A DNA stretch of 64,000 nt from Rhynchopus euleeides (Eukaryota; Euglenozoa; Diplonemea; Diplonemida; Diplonemidae), in NCBI GenBank assembly GCA_963210315.1, contig OY723263.1:248001-312000 (forward strand), given 5' to 3'. A model generated the notes under the pieces. The model saw only the letters and a program-made list of their open reading frames with translations. It had not been told where the DNA came from and did not search any database. This document shows positions 11,984-22,387 of the stretch, one piece after another. A program made the position numbers and the translations under genes. Within the stretch, counting starts at the first letter, position 1; each line of letters starts with the position of its first letter.

Positions 11984-11989
11984 ATTAGA
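11984..11989. other. Target-site duplication of element X, left
   Basis: ATTAGA directly precedes the left terminus. The same six bases follow the right terminus at 28151-28156. Confidence 0.8.
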
Positions 11990-12455
11990 CATACATCGGG
12001 CGTTATTGCGTTACCAGTAACGGTAATACCGTTATTTTTTCGGTAAAATAACTTACCGTTAATAACGTTCCAGAACGGCCGAATAACGTTATCCGAAAAT
12101 CAGTAACGGTGTTTTTCGCGTTATAACGTTATCGATAACGGTAATAACGGTATCAGGAACGGTAATAACGGTAATAACGTTATCGATAACGTTATCCCAA
12201 AAATAACGTTATTGATAACGTTATTACCGTTATCGATAACGGTAATAACGTTATCAGGAACGGTAATAACGGTAATAACGTTATCGGTAACGTTATTACC
12301 GGTAATAACGCGTTATTTCCGGTATTGTTCGGGCATTTCTATAGGGGGGACCCTTTTCGAATTTTTTTTTGGGGGCACCAAAATGGGCTGTTTTCGACCA
12401 TTTGAGGCCATTACCGAAGGAAATTCTGAATTTAGAGCCAAACAAAGGGGCGAAA
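11990..12455 (+). repeat. Alpha end of element X
   Basis: Inverted copy of 33385-33754 in element Y. The outer 330 bp consist of overlapping palindromic words built from TAACG and CGTTA. The inner part carries a GGGACCCTTTTCGAATTTTT motif, repeated at 16756, 17457, 17690 and (inverted) 33465. Confidence 0.75.
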
Positions 12456-12467
12456 CCACGCCTCGGA

Positions 12468-12831
12468 TTTTCAAAAATTTCAAAAATTTCAAAAATTTCA
12501 AAAATTTCAAAAATTTCAAAAATTTCAAAAATTTCAAAAATTTCAAAAATTTCAAAAATTTCAAAAATTTCAAAAATTTCAAAAATTTCAAAAATTTCAA
12601 AAATTTCAAAAATTTCAAAAATTTCAAAAATTTCAAAAATTTCAAAAATTTCAAAAATTTCAAAAATTTCAAAAATTTCAAAAATTTCAAAAATTTCAAA
12701 AATTTCAAAAATTTCAAAAATTTCAAAAATTTCAAAAATTTCAAAAATTTCAAAAATTTCAAAAATTTCAAAAATTTCAAAAATTTCAAAAATTTCAAAA
12801 ATTTCAAAAATTTCAAAAATTTCAAAAATTT
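12468..12831. repeat. Minisatellite of TTTCAAAAA, about 40 copies
   Basis: A nearly perfect 9-bp tandem array just inside the alpha end of X. Because 9 is divisible by three, all frames stay open and give artificial repeat peptides (FKN, ISK, KFL). I do not treat these as genes. Confidence 0.95.
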
Positions 12832-14282
12832 CGATATTTTTCCGAAATTTCCAAAAGAAATGGAAATGTCAGATTTTTTTTTGGAGCCCCTCATTTTTTC
12901 TTTTTTTTTTGGGGGACATCCGGACCGAGAATCTTTGCAGCTGTTGTTTGTCTGGGCTAGTTGGTACAGAATACAAGGTACAAGAGACAAGCAAGACAAG
13001 AAACGAAAAGAAGAAAGTGAAAGAAACACACATGAAAAGATCACACACATCAAACGACACGCCAAAAATGGCACAGCCTCTGGACATCCACTTAGCCAGC
13101 GAGGACCACACTGGTGACAGATTGCTCGTACATAACTCCAAAAACGGGGGGCTTGGTTGCTTCAATAGCATATGGTTGATAGCCGCCAACCGCTTTTGTG
13201 TTATGTGCAAGGAACCTGAAGTGGAAGTTGCACATTACACATTGCAATGAATGCTGAAACACAGAGTGTCACAGGAAACGATCGAGTAAAGAAAAACTCA
13301 AAGAAAAAGCCCAAAAGGGAAACACAAGCTAGCTGGGACAACGCTAGGGTTCAGAAAACTGCTCTTTGTAGTGATGGAGGGGCTTGTTGGTTTGTTTGTA
13401 GCCGCAACGCATCGACACAAAGAGAGGTCTCTGTTGTGCACCGAAAAAGTAGAGAAAGGGCCAATGGTGAAAGCAAAAGGCAGTGCTGTCTATGACTCCA
13501 CCGCCTGCAACACTAGTCAACCCCTTGTGCGAAGGGGGAGGGGCCAGGCACAGGTCAGCAGCGACCACCCAGAGGGGCTACCCGTTGAGGGCTTAGAGCC
13601 GCAACGTGGGGGCAGGATCAGCTCCAGCAGGATCTTCTCAGGCATCGCGCAGCTCCAGCACGCCCGATCGCGGCACTAGGGAAAGCATTGGCGAGGCTTT
13701 CACGCCCCAAAAGGGGGGCAACCCTGCATCCTGATCTTCCTACAGGCTGGCCTGCAGACGTCCATGTGCTCAAGCCACTCATGCAATTAGAGCAACTCAG
13801 AGGGAACAGCCCAGGGCCTTATGCTCGCGCACACTGCCCTGACCCATGCACAGGTCCGATTTCTCCCGAGACTCACTCAAGAGGCCCCCCAAGGTCAATT
13901 CCAAGGATCTTAATACCAGAGCTTGCTTTGGTTTCCCCTCCAATGAGGGTAATCACAGGGGGCGCCACGTGAAGGCAGCAAGTTGGATTTTATCCCCCCA
14001 TTTTTTCTGTTTTCTTCGAATCATCGGCCGATCCGGCGGATCGGCTGACAAAAGGAGTATTCCGCCTCGCGAAGAGACATGAGGTAAGTCTATCCGGTAA
14101 CAAGAAATCCTCTGACGCTTCCGCGCCTGAGATCCGGTCTTCCTGCGAATGCCAGTGATGCCCGCACTCTTCCCCCATCTTTGTTGCATGGTGATGTGTC
14201 CCTCGCTCTGAGCACTTCCGTTGAAAGGCATCTCACCGCTCCTGCACGCCACAGGTCACAACTCCATTACACGGCTGTGACG
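12832..14282. other. Internal X sequence without a gene
   Basis: AT-rich at first, then mixed composition. I find no domain-bearing frame. A perfect 19-bp palindrome, GCCGATCCGGCGGATCGGC, lies at about 14028-14046, upstream of the hAT gene. Confidence 0.5.
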
Positions 14283-16577
14283 ATGGGTGCGAAGAAGAAG
14301 GGCAACAAGAAGGCTGTGAAGGCCGGCCCCCCCAAGTCGGGGGGGAAGCGGGCTCGCAGCGGCTCACGTGAGAGCGGTTCGTCGAGCTGTTTGGACTGTA
14401 TGTCTTCGGTATCCGCCGAGCCAGAGAGAGAGGTGAAGAGGGGACGGAAGAAGACCGCCGGTACCCTCGCCAAGGAAGAAATGGTGCAGACGCTTCAGGC
14501 GCAATCGCAGGCCCGTCTCAACACAGCGCCCAAAGTGTCACTCTCCCCCGAGCAGCGTAAGATGGCTGCGATGCTGAAGCGTGATCCCACCGTTTCTCAG
14601 TTCATAGAGGTGCGTTCCGTGACTTCTCTGCCCGTAGCTGTGCAAGACTCCTACGCCGCGTCCCCGCATGTCTTCTTCTGCCTGACGTGCAAGGGACCCA
14701 GGTCGCAGATGCCCACTTATCACAACTCAAACCTCCTCAAGCACTTCAAGGCTCACGGCTACGACCCGGATAGACAACGGGAGTCTGCGGCTTCGGAGCC
14801 TGTGGCTGTAGCAGCTGGCGCTTCTGCATCTGTGCCGATGGGTCCTGACACGGTTGTGCCTCACGACGCAGCTGCCCTTGAGAAGGACTTGCTCCTATCG
14901 CAGATGCTGTCCGGTTCAACAGATTTGCAGATGGACAAGATCCGGCTGTGCCTCTCGCGTTACCTCCCACAGGCGCCGCAGCAGCGCAATGTCCGCCGCA
15001 AGTGTCTGCATGACCTGGTGAAGGAGTACAAGGCGTGCATCAGCAGTCGCCTGAAGGACATCGACCCCAGCCAGCTGCACCTGGTCCACGACGGGGGACA
15101 GCTCACCCCATTCGGCACCAAAGTGGAGGTGGCGATTGTCCAACACCAACAGTGGAGGTGTGTGCTCCCGCCTTTCGAAAACGTGACAGGAAAGAGCTGG
15201 ACGGGTCCTACATTGCTGAAGGCCCTGTTCTCGGAGTTGGAGGGGTTGTCTGCCCTGCCGATGAACGTCTTTTCGGACAGAGGTGCTGCAAACGGTGCTG
15301 TGTCGCGCCTCATTGAGGAGGCCATCACCGAGGCCACGTTCTTCAAGTGCATTTTGCACCTTCTGAAGAACGTGGTCGACAAGCTGTACGCCGAACTCCA
15401 CTTGAAGGATTCGGACGCATGCCAGCTTGCGCGCGCCTTGGGGGGGGTCTTCGACGGGAAAATGTGCTCGGGGAGGAGGACGCAGTGGGTGGCGTGGCAG
15501 GGGAACCACGCCGAGGTTGAAGCCACCCACACTGCCTCTGTGAAGGTCCTGCAGAAGTGTGTGGGTGACGCACGCAGTGGCCTGGCGAACCGCGTCCTCA
15601 CGGACGCTGAACTGGCCCCCCGGTTGCTCCTGTGGGCTGCTGATGTTCGCTCTGCCGGGGCAACCGTGGCAGATCCCCCCACGTTGGACAGCATCGACGC
15701 TGCTATCAAGTCGCTCGCGGAAGGGGTGTCGGGGACGACGCAGGGGGTCAAAACCCCCAACGCCACGCGCCTGAGCACTGGGTATGCGTGTTATGCGCAC
15801 GTGTACGAGAGGTTCGATCTCCTTCGCACGTTCGTGGCCGAAATACTGTCCAACACCGCCGCATCCAGTGTCTCCAAATCGCTGAAGGTCCTGTCCCAAC
15901 TTCTGGTGAAAGATGAAACACGTGATGAGGTGAAGAACATGCGGGACTTGCTGGCTCCGGTAGTTGATCTGTTGGATCAGCTGGCGGAGCCCACACGCAA
16001 GGTGCCGATGGCCCATGTCGTGTTCGTGACTGTCACGGACACGATTGACGCTCTGAAGGCAACCCCGGCCGATGTCCCCGAATCTCCGCGTCGTGTGAGG
16101 CTGGGGGAACTGCTTGAGGAGTCGTGGAACGACCCCAAGCTCGCCAACAAGGGATTCTTCTCTGCGGTGAGGGCTCTGGACCCACGCAGGACGGCTGTCC
16201 TCCCTCCGAAGTGGGAAGAGATGAGCGCTGTGCCACATATACGGGGCGCGTGTGCGAGGGAGTGGGGGGTGTTTCTGCAGGAATGCACGAAGATCGACAT
16301 GTCGGAGCCTCTGGATCTGGATGCATGGTGGCGTTTCCACGCCCACCTGTTTCCGGACCTCGCCCAGGGGGCCCTTGCAGCCCTCTACACCCCACCTGTG
16401 GCGACAGGCGCCGATGAACTGTTCAGTGTCATCGACGCAAACCTGTCGTCACGGCAGGGGCGTTTGTCCCCGGAGAACCGCAAGGCGTACCTCTTCGTTC
16501 TTTTGAATGGGGACCTCACGGGGAGGTACGCCGACGCGGATGTGCGCCACATCCTCGCCCACAATGGACTCGTTTAA
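14283..16577 (+). CDS. hAT-superfamily transposase 1
   Basis: Intact 764-aa frame on the plus strand, opposite to all host genes. The start at 14283 was chosen because a basic Lys-rich N-terminus follows directly; the frame is open for 34 more codons upstream. In order: basic nuclear-localisation-like tail (1-60), a BED-type zinc finger (CLTC, then H and H in LLKHFKAH, ~130-165), and the RNase-H-like catalytic core with the first Asp in VHDGGQLTPFG and the second in NVFSDRGAANGA. Near the C-terminus comes the hAT dimerisation block (GADELFSVIDANL, SSRQGRLSPENR). hAT enzymes excise and insert DNA with hairpin intermediates in the donor flank. No stop or frameshift is visible, so the protein may be active. 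It is the likely transposase of element X. Confidence 0.88.
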   Translation: MGAKKKGNKKAVKAGPPKSGGKRARSGSRESGSSSCLDCMSSVSAEPEREVKRGRKKTAGTLAKEEMVQTLQAQSQARLNTAPKVSLSPEQRKMAAMLKRDPTVSQFIEVRSVTSLPVAVQDSYAASPHVFFCLTCKGPRSQMPTYHNSNLLKHFKAHGYDPDRQRESAASEPVAVAAGASASVPMGPDTVVPHDAAALEKDLLLSQMLSGSTDLQMDKIRLCLSRYLPQAPQQRNVRRKCLHDLVKEYKACISSRLKDIDPSQLHLVHDGGQLTPFGTKVEVAIVQHQQWRCVLPPFENVTGKSWTGPTLLKALFSELEGLSALPMNVFSDRGAANGAVSRLIEEAITEATFFKCILHLLKNVVDKLYAELHLKDSDACQLARALGGVFDGKMCSGRRTQWVAWQGNHAEVEATHTASVKVLQKCVGDARSGLANRVLTDAELAPRLLLWAADVRSAGATVADPPTLDSIDAAIKSLAEGVSGTTQGVKTPNATRLSTGYACYAHVYERFDLLRTFVAEILSNTAASSVSKSLKVLSQLLVKDETRDEVKNMRDLLAPVVDLLDQLAEPTRKVPMAHVVFVTVTDTIDALKATPADVPESPRRVRLGELLEESWNDPKLANKGFFSAVRALDPRRTAVLPPKWEEMSAVPHIRGACAREWGVFLQECTKIDMSEPLDLDAWWRFHAHLFPDLAQGALAALYTPPVATGADELFSVIDANLSSRQGRLSPENRKAYLFVLLNGDLTGRYADADVRHILAHNGLV

Positions 16578-16739
16578 TATTCGGAAAGGCAACCACACTG
16601 ACCGAGAGATGATACCACATTTTATAGGAATATTGGGGGCATATTTTTACGAATTTGGAGGAATCCGTAAATCCAGAGTTCTCAGGAGGATCCTTGAAAT
16701 CGGTAGTGGACAGTAGCGGACAGTAGCGGACAGGGCGGA

Positions 16740-17739
16740 CATTTCCTTGTGGAAAAAGTGCCCGAAAAAAAAATTCGAAAAGGTCCCCCTTACAGAATTA
16801 GCCTTTTTTCAAAAAATCGGAAAATTTCGGACCGCAATTTGTACCCAAGAAAGTGCCGAATTTTCGGACTTGGTCCGATTTGAACGATTTCCGTGCCTCT
16901 TGCAACCCCCATGAGGGGGGGGCTGCTGTTTCGGGTTCTTCCGGTGGTACATGCTGGGGTGTCAGGACAGGTAATCCTGCTCGCTGTACCCGGTGATCCC
17001 TGACGCAGCCAGGAAGTGGAGAGCCTTGGAACCCTGGTTGAGGCCTGTAACACCCGGCCTTCCTGCCACTTGTGGCATTGTGGAGTGGAGGTGGATATGG
17101 AGAAGGTTCTCTCTCCGTCCGGTCGAGCACAACCGTCCTCTCCAGCCAGGGGTCATCTACTTTCCAAACAAGGGCCAGGAACATGCTCAAACAAACTAAT
17201 TGATCAGAAAATCTGGCTTGCCGTGGAATCATTGAGCAAAATTTGGGGAGTGATGGGTGCCCCATTGCTGCATATGACATGTCCATTTTTGACGATTTTT
17301 GGGCAGAATTTGGTGCGTGGGACCTTTCGATTTTCATGAATTTTTCGGAATTTCGTGGGGACCGGTACCCCATTTGAGGGCCAAAAATCTCATTTCCGAG
17401 GCCTGGGAATGGTCGCAGTGGCCTCAGATGTCCAAAAACGTTCAATTGACCTCTCCTCGAAAAAAAATTCGAAAGGTCCCCCCTACTGGCACCCCGGATT
17501 AGGACATGTCTCTGGGGGTGTCCGGGGGGCATTTTTGGCCCATTTTTGGCTGGGGAAAATGGGCCATTTTTCACGATTTTTTCGGTTTTTTGTCCGGACC
17601 GGCACCGCATTTGAGGGGCCAAAATCTGATTTCCGAGGCCCGGGAATGGTCGCAGTGGCTTCATTTGGCCAAAAACGTTCAATTTACCCTTCCCCAAAAA
17701 AAAATTCGAAAGGGTCCCCCTACAAATCGCCGGTCTTAG
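16740..17739. repeat. Direct repeats of the TTCGAAAGGGTCCCCC motif
   Basis: Two ~150-bp direct copies (17345-17490 and 17580-17725) share GAATGGTCGCAGTGG and end in AAAAATTCGAAAGGGTCCCC. A third motif copy lies at 16756-16797. The same motif sits inside the X and Y alpha ends, so this may be subterminal sequence of X or of related lost elements. No gene is seen. Confidence 0.6.
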
Positions 17740-18198
17740 GAAAATTTTTTTTTGGGCACCCAGATTTCCATGGTTTTCAACAGATCTTTACGAAGATGTT
17801 GGCTGGAAAACGGCTTTTTTAAAGATCTTTGTAAAATTTTCAATTTTCCTAAGATCTTGGTATTTTTTACTAAGATCTTAGCTAAGATCTTAGTTTTTCC
17901 CCCATATTCCTTGTTGACTGACTGGAGATACACTCCCTGACGAGGCCCAGGACGATTTTTCCTGCCGGCAGCGTACGACACAATGCACGGCGTCAGCAAA
18001 CATATACTGACTGAGAGCGGTTGCGGCTGAACGGTGTTGTGACTGCATTTCATAGCTTACCTTCTCCCCCACAAATCCCTCCTGATCGCAATCTGTGCCT
18101 GTTCCTGAGTGTGTCTTGCTGTCGCCGATGAGCTGCTTGCCGCAAACCCCACCCCAACATGCCTCGCCACAATCATCATCCACAAAGCCAGGGCCATC

Positions 18199-20853
18199 AT
18201 GAGTGGGGCAGGTGATCATGACGTGGAAATGGACAGCCTGCCCCCGGCGGACCCCGCGCAGCCGGAGCCTGAACCCCAGCCTGCCCCCGCGGACGAGGAG
18301 CAGGAGGAGGAGCCAGCAGGGCCGCCCGCTCAGGCGGAGCCGCCTGCTCAGGTGGACACGCCTCTAACGCAAGCGGTGGACACGCTGTCCAAGCAGCTGG
18401 GGAAGAAGCGCAAGCCGGCGCTTGTCGACGAGGCTGTGGAGCTGGGCATCTACACGAGGCTTGCGAATGGGGAAGTGCAAGAAGAGGGCAGAAAGCTGAA
18501 GCGGTCAAAGGGGGAGGTGGCGGAGGCTGTGGCGAAGTTCCGGATCCGCAATCGACAGCAGGGGCCTGGGAGTGACACAGTGCCACAGACGCAGGGACGG
18601 CAGCCCCTTCCCTCCACAGTTGAGAGGCGTGCGGCATCGGCACGGATCGCTGAGAAGGGGGCTGCCGCCAACATTCCGGAGCAGGCGAAGGTGAAGGCCT
18701 ACGACCTTGCTGCACCTCTGATAGATGTGATCGACGAGTTCGACACCTGCTCACAGGTGGAGCTCGGCAAGGCACCCGCAGGTTTCATCAACAGAGCGTC
18801 CCTTCTGAGGATGTTTGAAGAGGGGCAGATGGTTCCCGCCTGTCAGACGTGCTCCCGCCTGTGGAACCCCGGGTCCCAGGCCCTTGATGTGCGGGGCCAC
18901 TTCACGGGGGGGAAGCACCTAGACAAGGTGGCGAAGGCGGCTGCCCAGGATGAGGCAGCGCAGAAGACCATCCCTGGGTTGGCTTCACGTCACACGTCTT
19001 GCTTCGAACTCAAGGCGACAAAGGCTGCGCTCTACGCAGGCATCACCCCCGCTGCGCTGCACACCGCCCTTGAGGTTCTCAATGGCATCACCATCCCGCG
19101 GTACGTTCCACGCCTTGGGCCCGTCGTGACGAGGAATAGTCCCAAGGTGATGGAGGAAAGTCGTGCGGCCATCACAGACCGACTCAAGGGGCGGAGGTGG
19201 TCAGTGCTGCACGACTGTGGATCGCTGCTGGGAACGCAGCTGATCTCGATGGTATGTTCAGCACGGAGCTTCAGTGCTGTGCTGGTGGTGCCCCTCACTG
19301 ATGCGCCTGTAGCAACGGTCCTGAAGGAGGAGTGGGAGAAACTGGGCCTGAGCGCCCCAATGATGGTGCGTTCTGATCGCGGCGGGAGAAACGGGGCAGC
19401 AAGCAGGGAGGTCGACGCGGAACTCGGCATCCCGTGGGTGTCGTGCATCCCCCACATCGCCAACAACGCTGCGGATTCCGCTGATAAGTGGCTCAAGAAG
19501 CAGAAACTCGAGTTCTTGGCAAGAGTCGAACTTGGGGATTTCACAGACCCCGCCAGTGGCGTGCTGTCATACGTGCTCGTATCCCTGCTGGATGCCCTGT
19601 TTTCAGGGGAGGACTGCAAGAACAGGGCGCGTCGCTACGTTGAAGCGCAGCAGAAGGTGTTGGAGCCTGCCGGAGCTGACGTGCTGGCAGAACTGGTGGA
19701 GCGGATGAGCGGGATGGCTGCCGTCGCGAAGCCGCGGGAGAAGGAGGCGCTGTTTGCTGTCTACCGCAGCGAGGTCCCCCCGGGGCTGGCGGCCCTCACA
19801 GAGGCAGCGGACTTCGACGGGTTGCTCGCCGCCGCACGGGGTAAGCTCGCTGAGCTACAGGAGAAGATCCCCGAGAGCGCACCCCCCTGTGTCAGATGCC
19901 CCCTGCTCAGCGACACGCGGTACGAAGCGAGCCTGAAGTGCTACCTGCACTGCCGTGACAGGCTGGCGGCCCTCCACAGCTTCGCGGCTTTGGAGCTCAA
20001 GAACACGCAGAAGCCATGCAGCAGCTTAAATGTTCTGCGAAGCCTGCTGGACCGCTACAGCACTGCCACCCTCCACGCCGACCTCAAGATGATGTGTGAC
20101 AACACGGCACCCCTGCTGCGCGTCTTTCGAAAGTACTCCGACCCCTCTGCCGAGCCGCATGCGCACCAGGTTTGGGGGGACATAGAGGACTGCATCCACG
20201 ACCTCGACGAGGCCGGCGGGATAGCCAGGGGTGAGGCCGAAGAGGCCTACCTCCAGAGAGTCAACACCCACCCCGACCTCTCCGAGAGTGCTTCACCGGT
20301 GGCTGTCCTGCTGAGCGAGTCACTCAAGCGCCTCTGGTGGGGAAATAAAGGAGAGAGCGGGTACTGGTTCTGGCGTGGCGTGCGGCATTTGTGCCCACAG
20401 CAGGCCCTGCTGATGCAGACATGCAAAACCCTCCTTCCTTTTGAGCAGCTGCAACTTGCCCTCCCTCAGTTCTCAGCTGTTGTCACCGTGGAGGCATGGA
20501 GCACATACCTGGCTGGACTCGGAAAATTCGCGAAAGGCAAACCCACCGGCAAGGACAAGGCCTCAGCTGTCGGCTTCTGGGAGAAGTACACGTCTGCTGG
20601 CGAGGGGCTCCGGTGCCTTTCCCTGGACCTGCTGGCGGTGCCTGCAGCTACCACCGGCTGCGACTCGGTGTTCAGCGTAGGGAAAGATGCTCTTCCTGCC
20701 AACCGCAGCGCCGCAAAGCCTGACGTGATGGCAAGTATCGTGTTTCATCACTGCAACCAGGACCTGGCGGTCAGATACCCACAGAGCCATCTCAGGCATT
20801 CCTTCCCCAAGGTGAGGAACAACGGTGGTTGCCAGGAAGTTGACCTGTCGTGA
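18199..20853 (+). CDS. hAT-superfamily transposase 2
   Basis: Intact 884-aa plus-strand frame. The chosen ATG (18199) is followed by an acidic, Pro/Glu-rich region (~1-75). A zinc-binding segment follows (CQTC, then HFTGGKH), as in BED fingers. The catalytic core shows Asp in LHDCGSLLGTQ and in RSDRGGRNGAAS, the same two words as in transposase 1, so the proteins are distant relatives. The C-terminal dimerisation block reads VPAATTGCDSVFSVGKD. Together with the inverted ends of element B this suggests an autonomous or recently autonomous transposon. The frame is open 30 codons further upstream to 18109. Confidence 0.85.
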   Translation: MSGAGDHDVEMDSLPPADPAQPEPEPQPAPADEEQEEEPAGPPAQAEPPAQVDTPLTQAVDTLSKQLGKKRKPALVDEAVELGIYTRLANGEVQEEGRKLKRSKGEVAEAVAKFRIRNRQQGPGSDTVPQTQGRQPLPSTVERRAASARIAEKGAAANIPEQAKVKAYDLAAPLIDVIDEFDTCSQVELGKAPAGFINRASLLRMFEEGQMVPACQTCSRLWNPGSQALDVRGHFTGGKHLDKVAKAAAQDEAAQKTIPGLASRHTSCFELKATKAALYAGITPAALHTALEVLNGITIPRYVPRLGPVVTRNSPKVMEESRAAITDRLKGRRWSVLHDCGSLLGTQLISMVCSARSFSAVLVVPLTDAPVATVLKEEWEKLGLSAPMMVRSDRGGRNGAASREVDAELGIPWVSCIPHIANNAADSADKWLKKQKLEFLARVELGDFTDPASGVLSYVLVSLLDALFSGEDCKNRARRYVEAQQKVLEPAGADVLAELVERMSGMAAVAKPREKEALFAVYRSEVPPGLAALTEAADFDGLLAAARGKLAELQEKIPESAPPCVRCPLLSDTRYEASLKCYLHCRDRLAALHSFAALELKNTQKPCSSLNVLRSLLDRYSTATLHADLKMMCDNTAPLLRVFRKYSDPSAEPHAHQVWGDIEDCIHDLDEAGGIARGEAEEAYLQRVNTHPDLSESASPVAVLLSESLKRLWWGNKGESGYWFWRGVRHLCPQQALLMQTCKTLLPFEQLQLALPQFSAVVTVEAWSTYLAGLGKFAKGKPTGKDKASAVGFWEKYTSAGEGLRCLSLDLLAVPAATTGCDSVFSVGKDALPANRSAAKPDVMASIVFHHCNQDLAVRYPQSHLRHSFPKVRNNGGCQEVDLS

Positions 20854-20899
20854 TGATCTCAGAAACGTCCTCAGTCCTGGGGTTTTCAACTCCGGGGAT

Positions 20900-20909
20900 G
20901 GGTGTGTGT

Positions 20910-20940
<31 letters not shown>

Positions 20941-20976
20941 TAAAGAGTAGAAGAGTGTGGGGGGGGGGGGGGGGGC
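20900..20976. repeat. GT microsatellite and G runs
   Basis: A GT repeat is followed by two long G tracts, just left of the palindrome. Confidence 0.85.
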
Positions 20977-20985
20977 GGTCAGTTG

Positions 20986-21677
20986 CACGGTGGGATCTTG
21001 TAAATTTTACATGTATAACTACAAGTATATACATGTATTATACATGTATAATACTTGCATGTCACCTATTATACATGTATAATACATGTATATGCCTGAA
21101 TTATACATGTAAAATACATGTATATCAAGTAAAAATACAAGTATAATACTTGCATGTCAACTATTATACATGTATTTTTACTTGATATACATGTATTTTA
21201 CATGTATATTTCAGGCATTTACATGTATTTTACATGTATAATACTTGTCATGCAAGTATTATACATGTAAAATACTTGCATGACAAGTAAAATACATGTA
21301 TAATACTTGCATGACAAGTAAAATACTTGCATGCAAGTAAAATACATGTATTTTACTTGCATGCAAGTATTTTACTTGTCATGCAAGTATTTTACATGTA
21401 TAATACTTGCATGACAAGTATTATACATGTAAAATACATGTAAATGCCTGAAATATACATGTAAAATACATGTATATCAAGTAAAAATACATGTATAATA
21501 GTTGACATGCAAGTATTATACATGTATTTTTACTTGATATACATGTATTTTACATGTATATTTCAGGCATATACATGTATTATACATGTATAATAGTTGA
21601 CATGCAAGTATTATACATGTATAATACATGTATTATACTTGTAGTTATACATGTAAAATTTACAAGATCCCACCGTG
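20986..21677. mobile_element. 692-bp fold-back palindrome, Z family
   Basis: The sequence is an almost perfect palindrome centred near 21350. Each ~340-bp arm is built from TACATGTA, TACTTG and GCATGCAAG words. The outer ends are CACGGTGGGATCTTGTAA and its complement, the same CACGGTGG terminus as Z1, Z2 and the element at 4817. TG flanks both ends (20984-20985 and 21678-21679), fitting the family's 2-bp duplications. It codes for nothing and would form a very long cruciform or hairpin RNA. Confidence 0.75.
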
Positions 21678-22159
21678 TGCATGTATCAGAAATGTTCCAA
21701 GTCATGGGACGGGGTTTTCAACCCCGGGGTTGGGTGAGGCTGCTTAGCGAATGAAGGGGGGAAATGAGGTTTCTAACCCTGTTGGTGAAACAGGAATGGG
21801 GTTTTCAACTCCTCCTGTACTGTTTGACGTGATCTATTTGTGCACCCCAAACGCTCTCCGTTCACGGGACAGCGAAGCCTGCACTCCTGACTGGGATGTG
21901 CCGTGTGTCTGTAGTATTCCAGCAAGAATACGAAAGGATATTTGCAAAAAAACTAAGATCTTACCTAAGATCTTCGAAAAAAATACTAAGATCTTAATTT
22001 TTGTGCTTTTTTTCACTAAGATCTTAACAGAAAAAAAATTACGACGACGAAGACATGCTCGACGGGTTTCGGGAAAAAAAGGGGGTAAGATCTGTTGATA
22101 ACCATGGATTTCAAAAATTTTCAAACTATTTTCTGGACCAAAAATCAAACTATTGAGGT

Positions 22160-22350
22160 CCTGGCCGGACATGTCCGGGGGGGGTCAAAATTGGATTTCC
22201 CGAATTTCCGGGTCCGGACATGTCCGCCCGGACATCCGGACACCAGAAAATGTCCGCCCGGACATGTCCGCCCTGTCCGGGGCGGACATTTCTGGATGTC
22301 CGGATGTCCGGGCGGACATGTCCGGGCGGGAAATTCGGGAAATGTCCGGG
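22160..22350. repeat. Palindromic TCCGGACATGTCCGCCC cluster
   Basis: GGACATGTCC and CGGACATCCGG words are arranged as a large interrupted palindrome centred near 22275. Related text follows element C at 23920-24000 in the same orientation, including GGGGTCAAAATTGGA. The two may be parts of one repeat separated by the insertion of C. Confidence 0.6.
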
Positions 22351-22387
22351 GGGGGGGGGGGGGGTAGGGGGGGTCATATGCTGTTAA

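Larger units (their letters stand above)
17740..22127. mobile_element. Element B with AAGATCTTA inverted ends
   Basis: About 170 bp at each end are imperfect inverted copies: CCATGGTTNTCAACAGATCTT followed by several AAGATCTTA words at 17770-17900, mirrored at 21950-22110. The exact outer limits are uncertain by ~20 bp, and I could not define a target duplication. It encloses the second hAT transposase and a later insertion of the 692-bp palindrome. Confidence 0.6.

Noticed and set aside
12212-13250. Open frames of ~250-300 codons on both strands over the 9-bp array
   Set aside because: They are FKN, ISK or KFL repeats forced by a tandem array whose unit is a multiple of three; no domain or codon bias.
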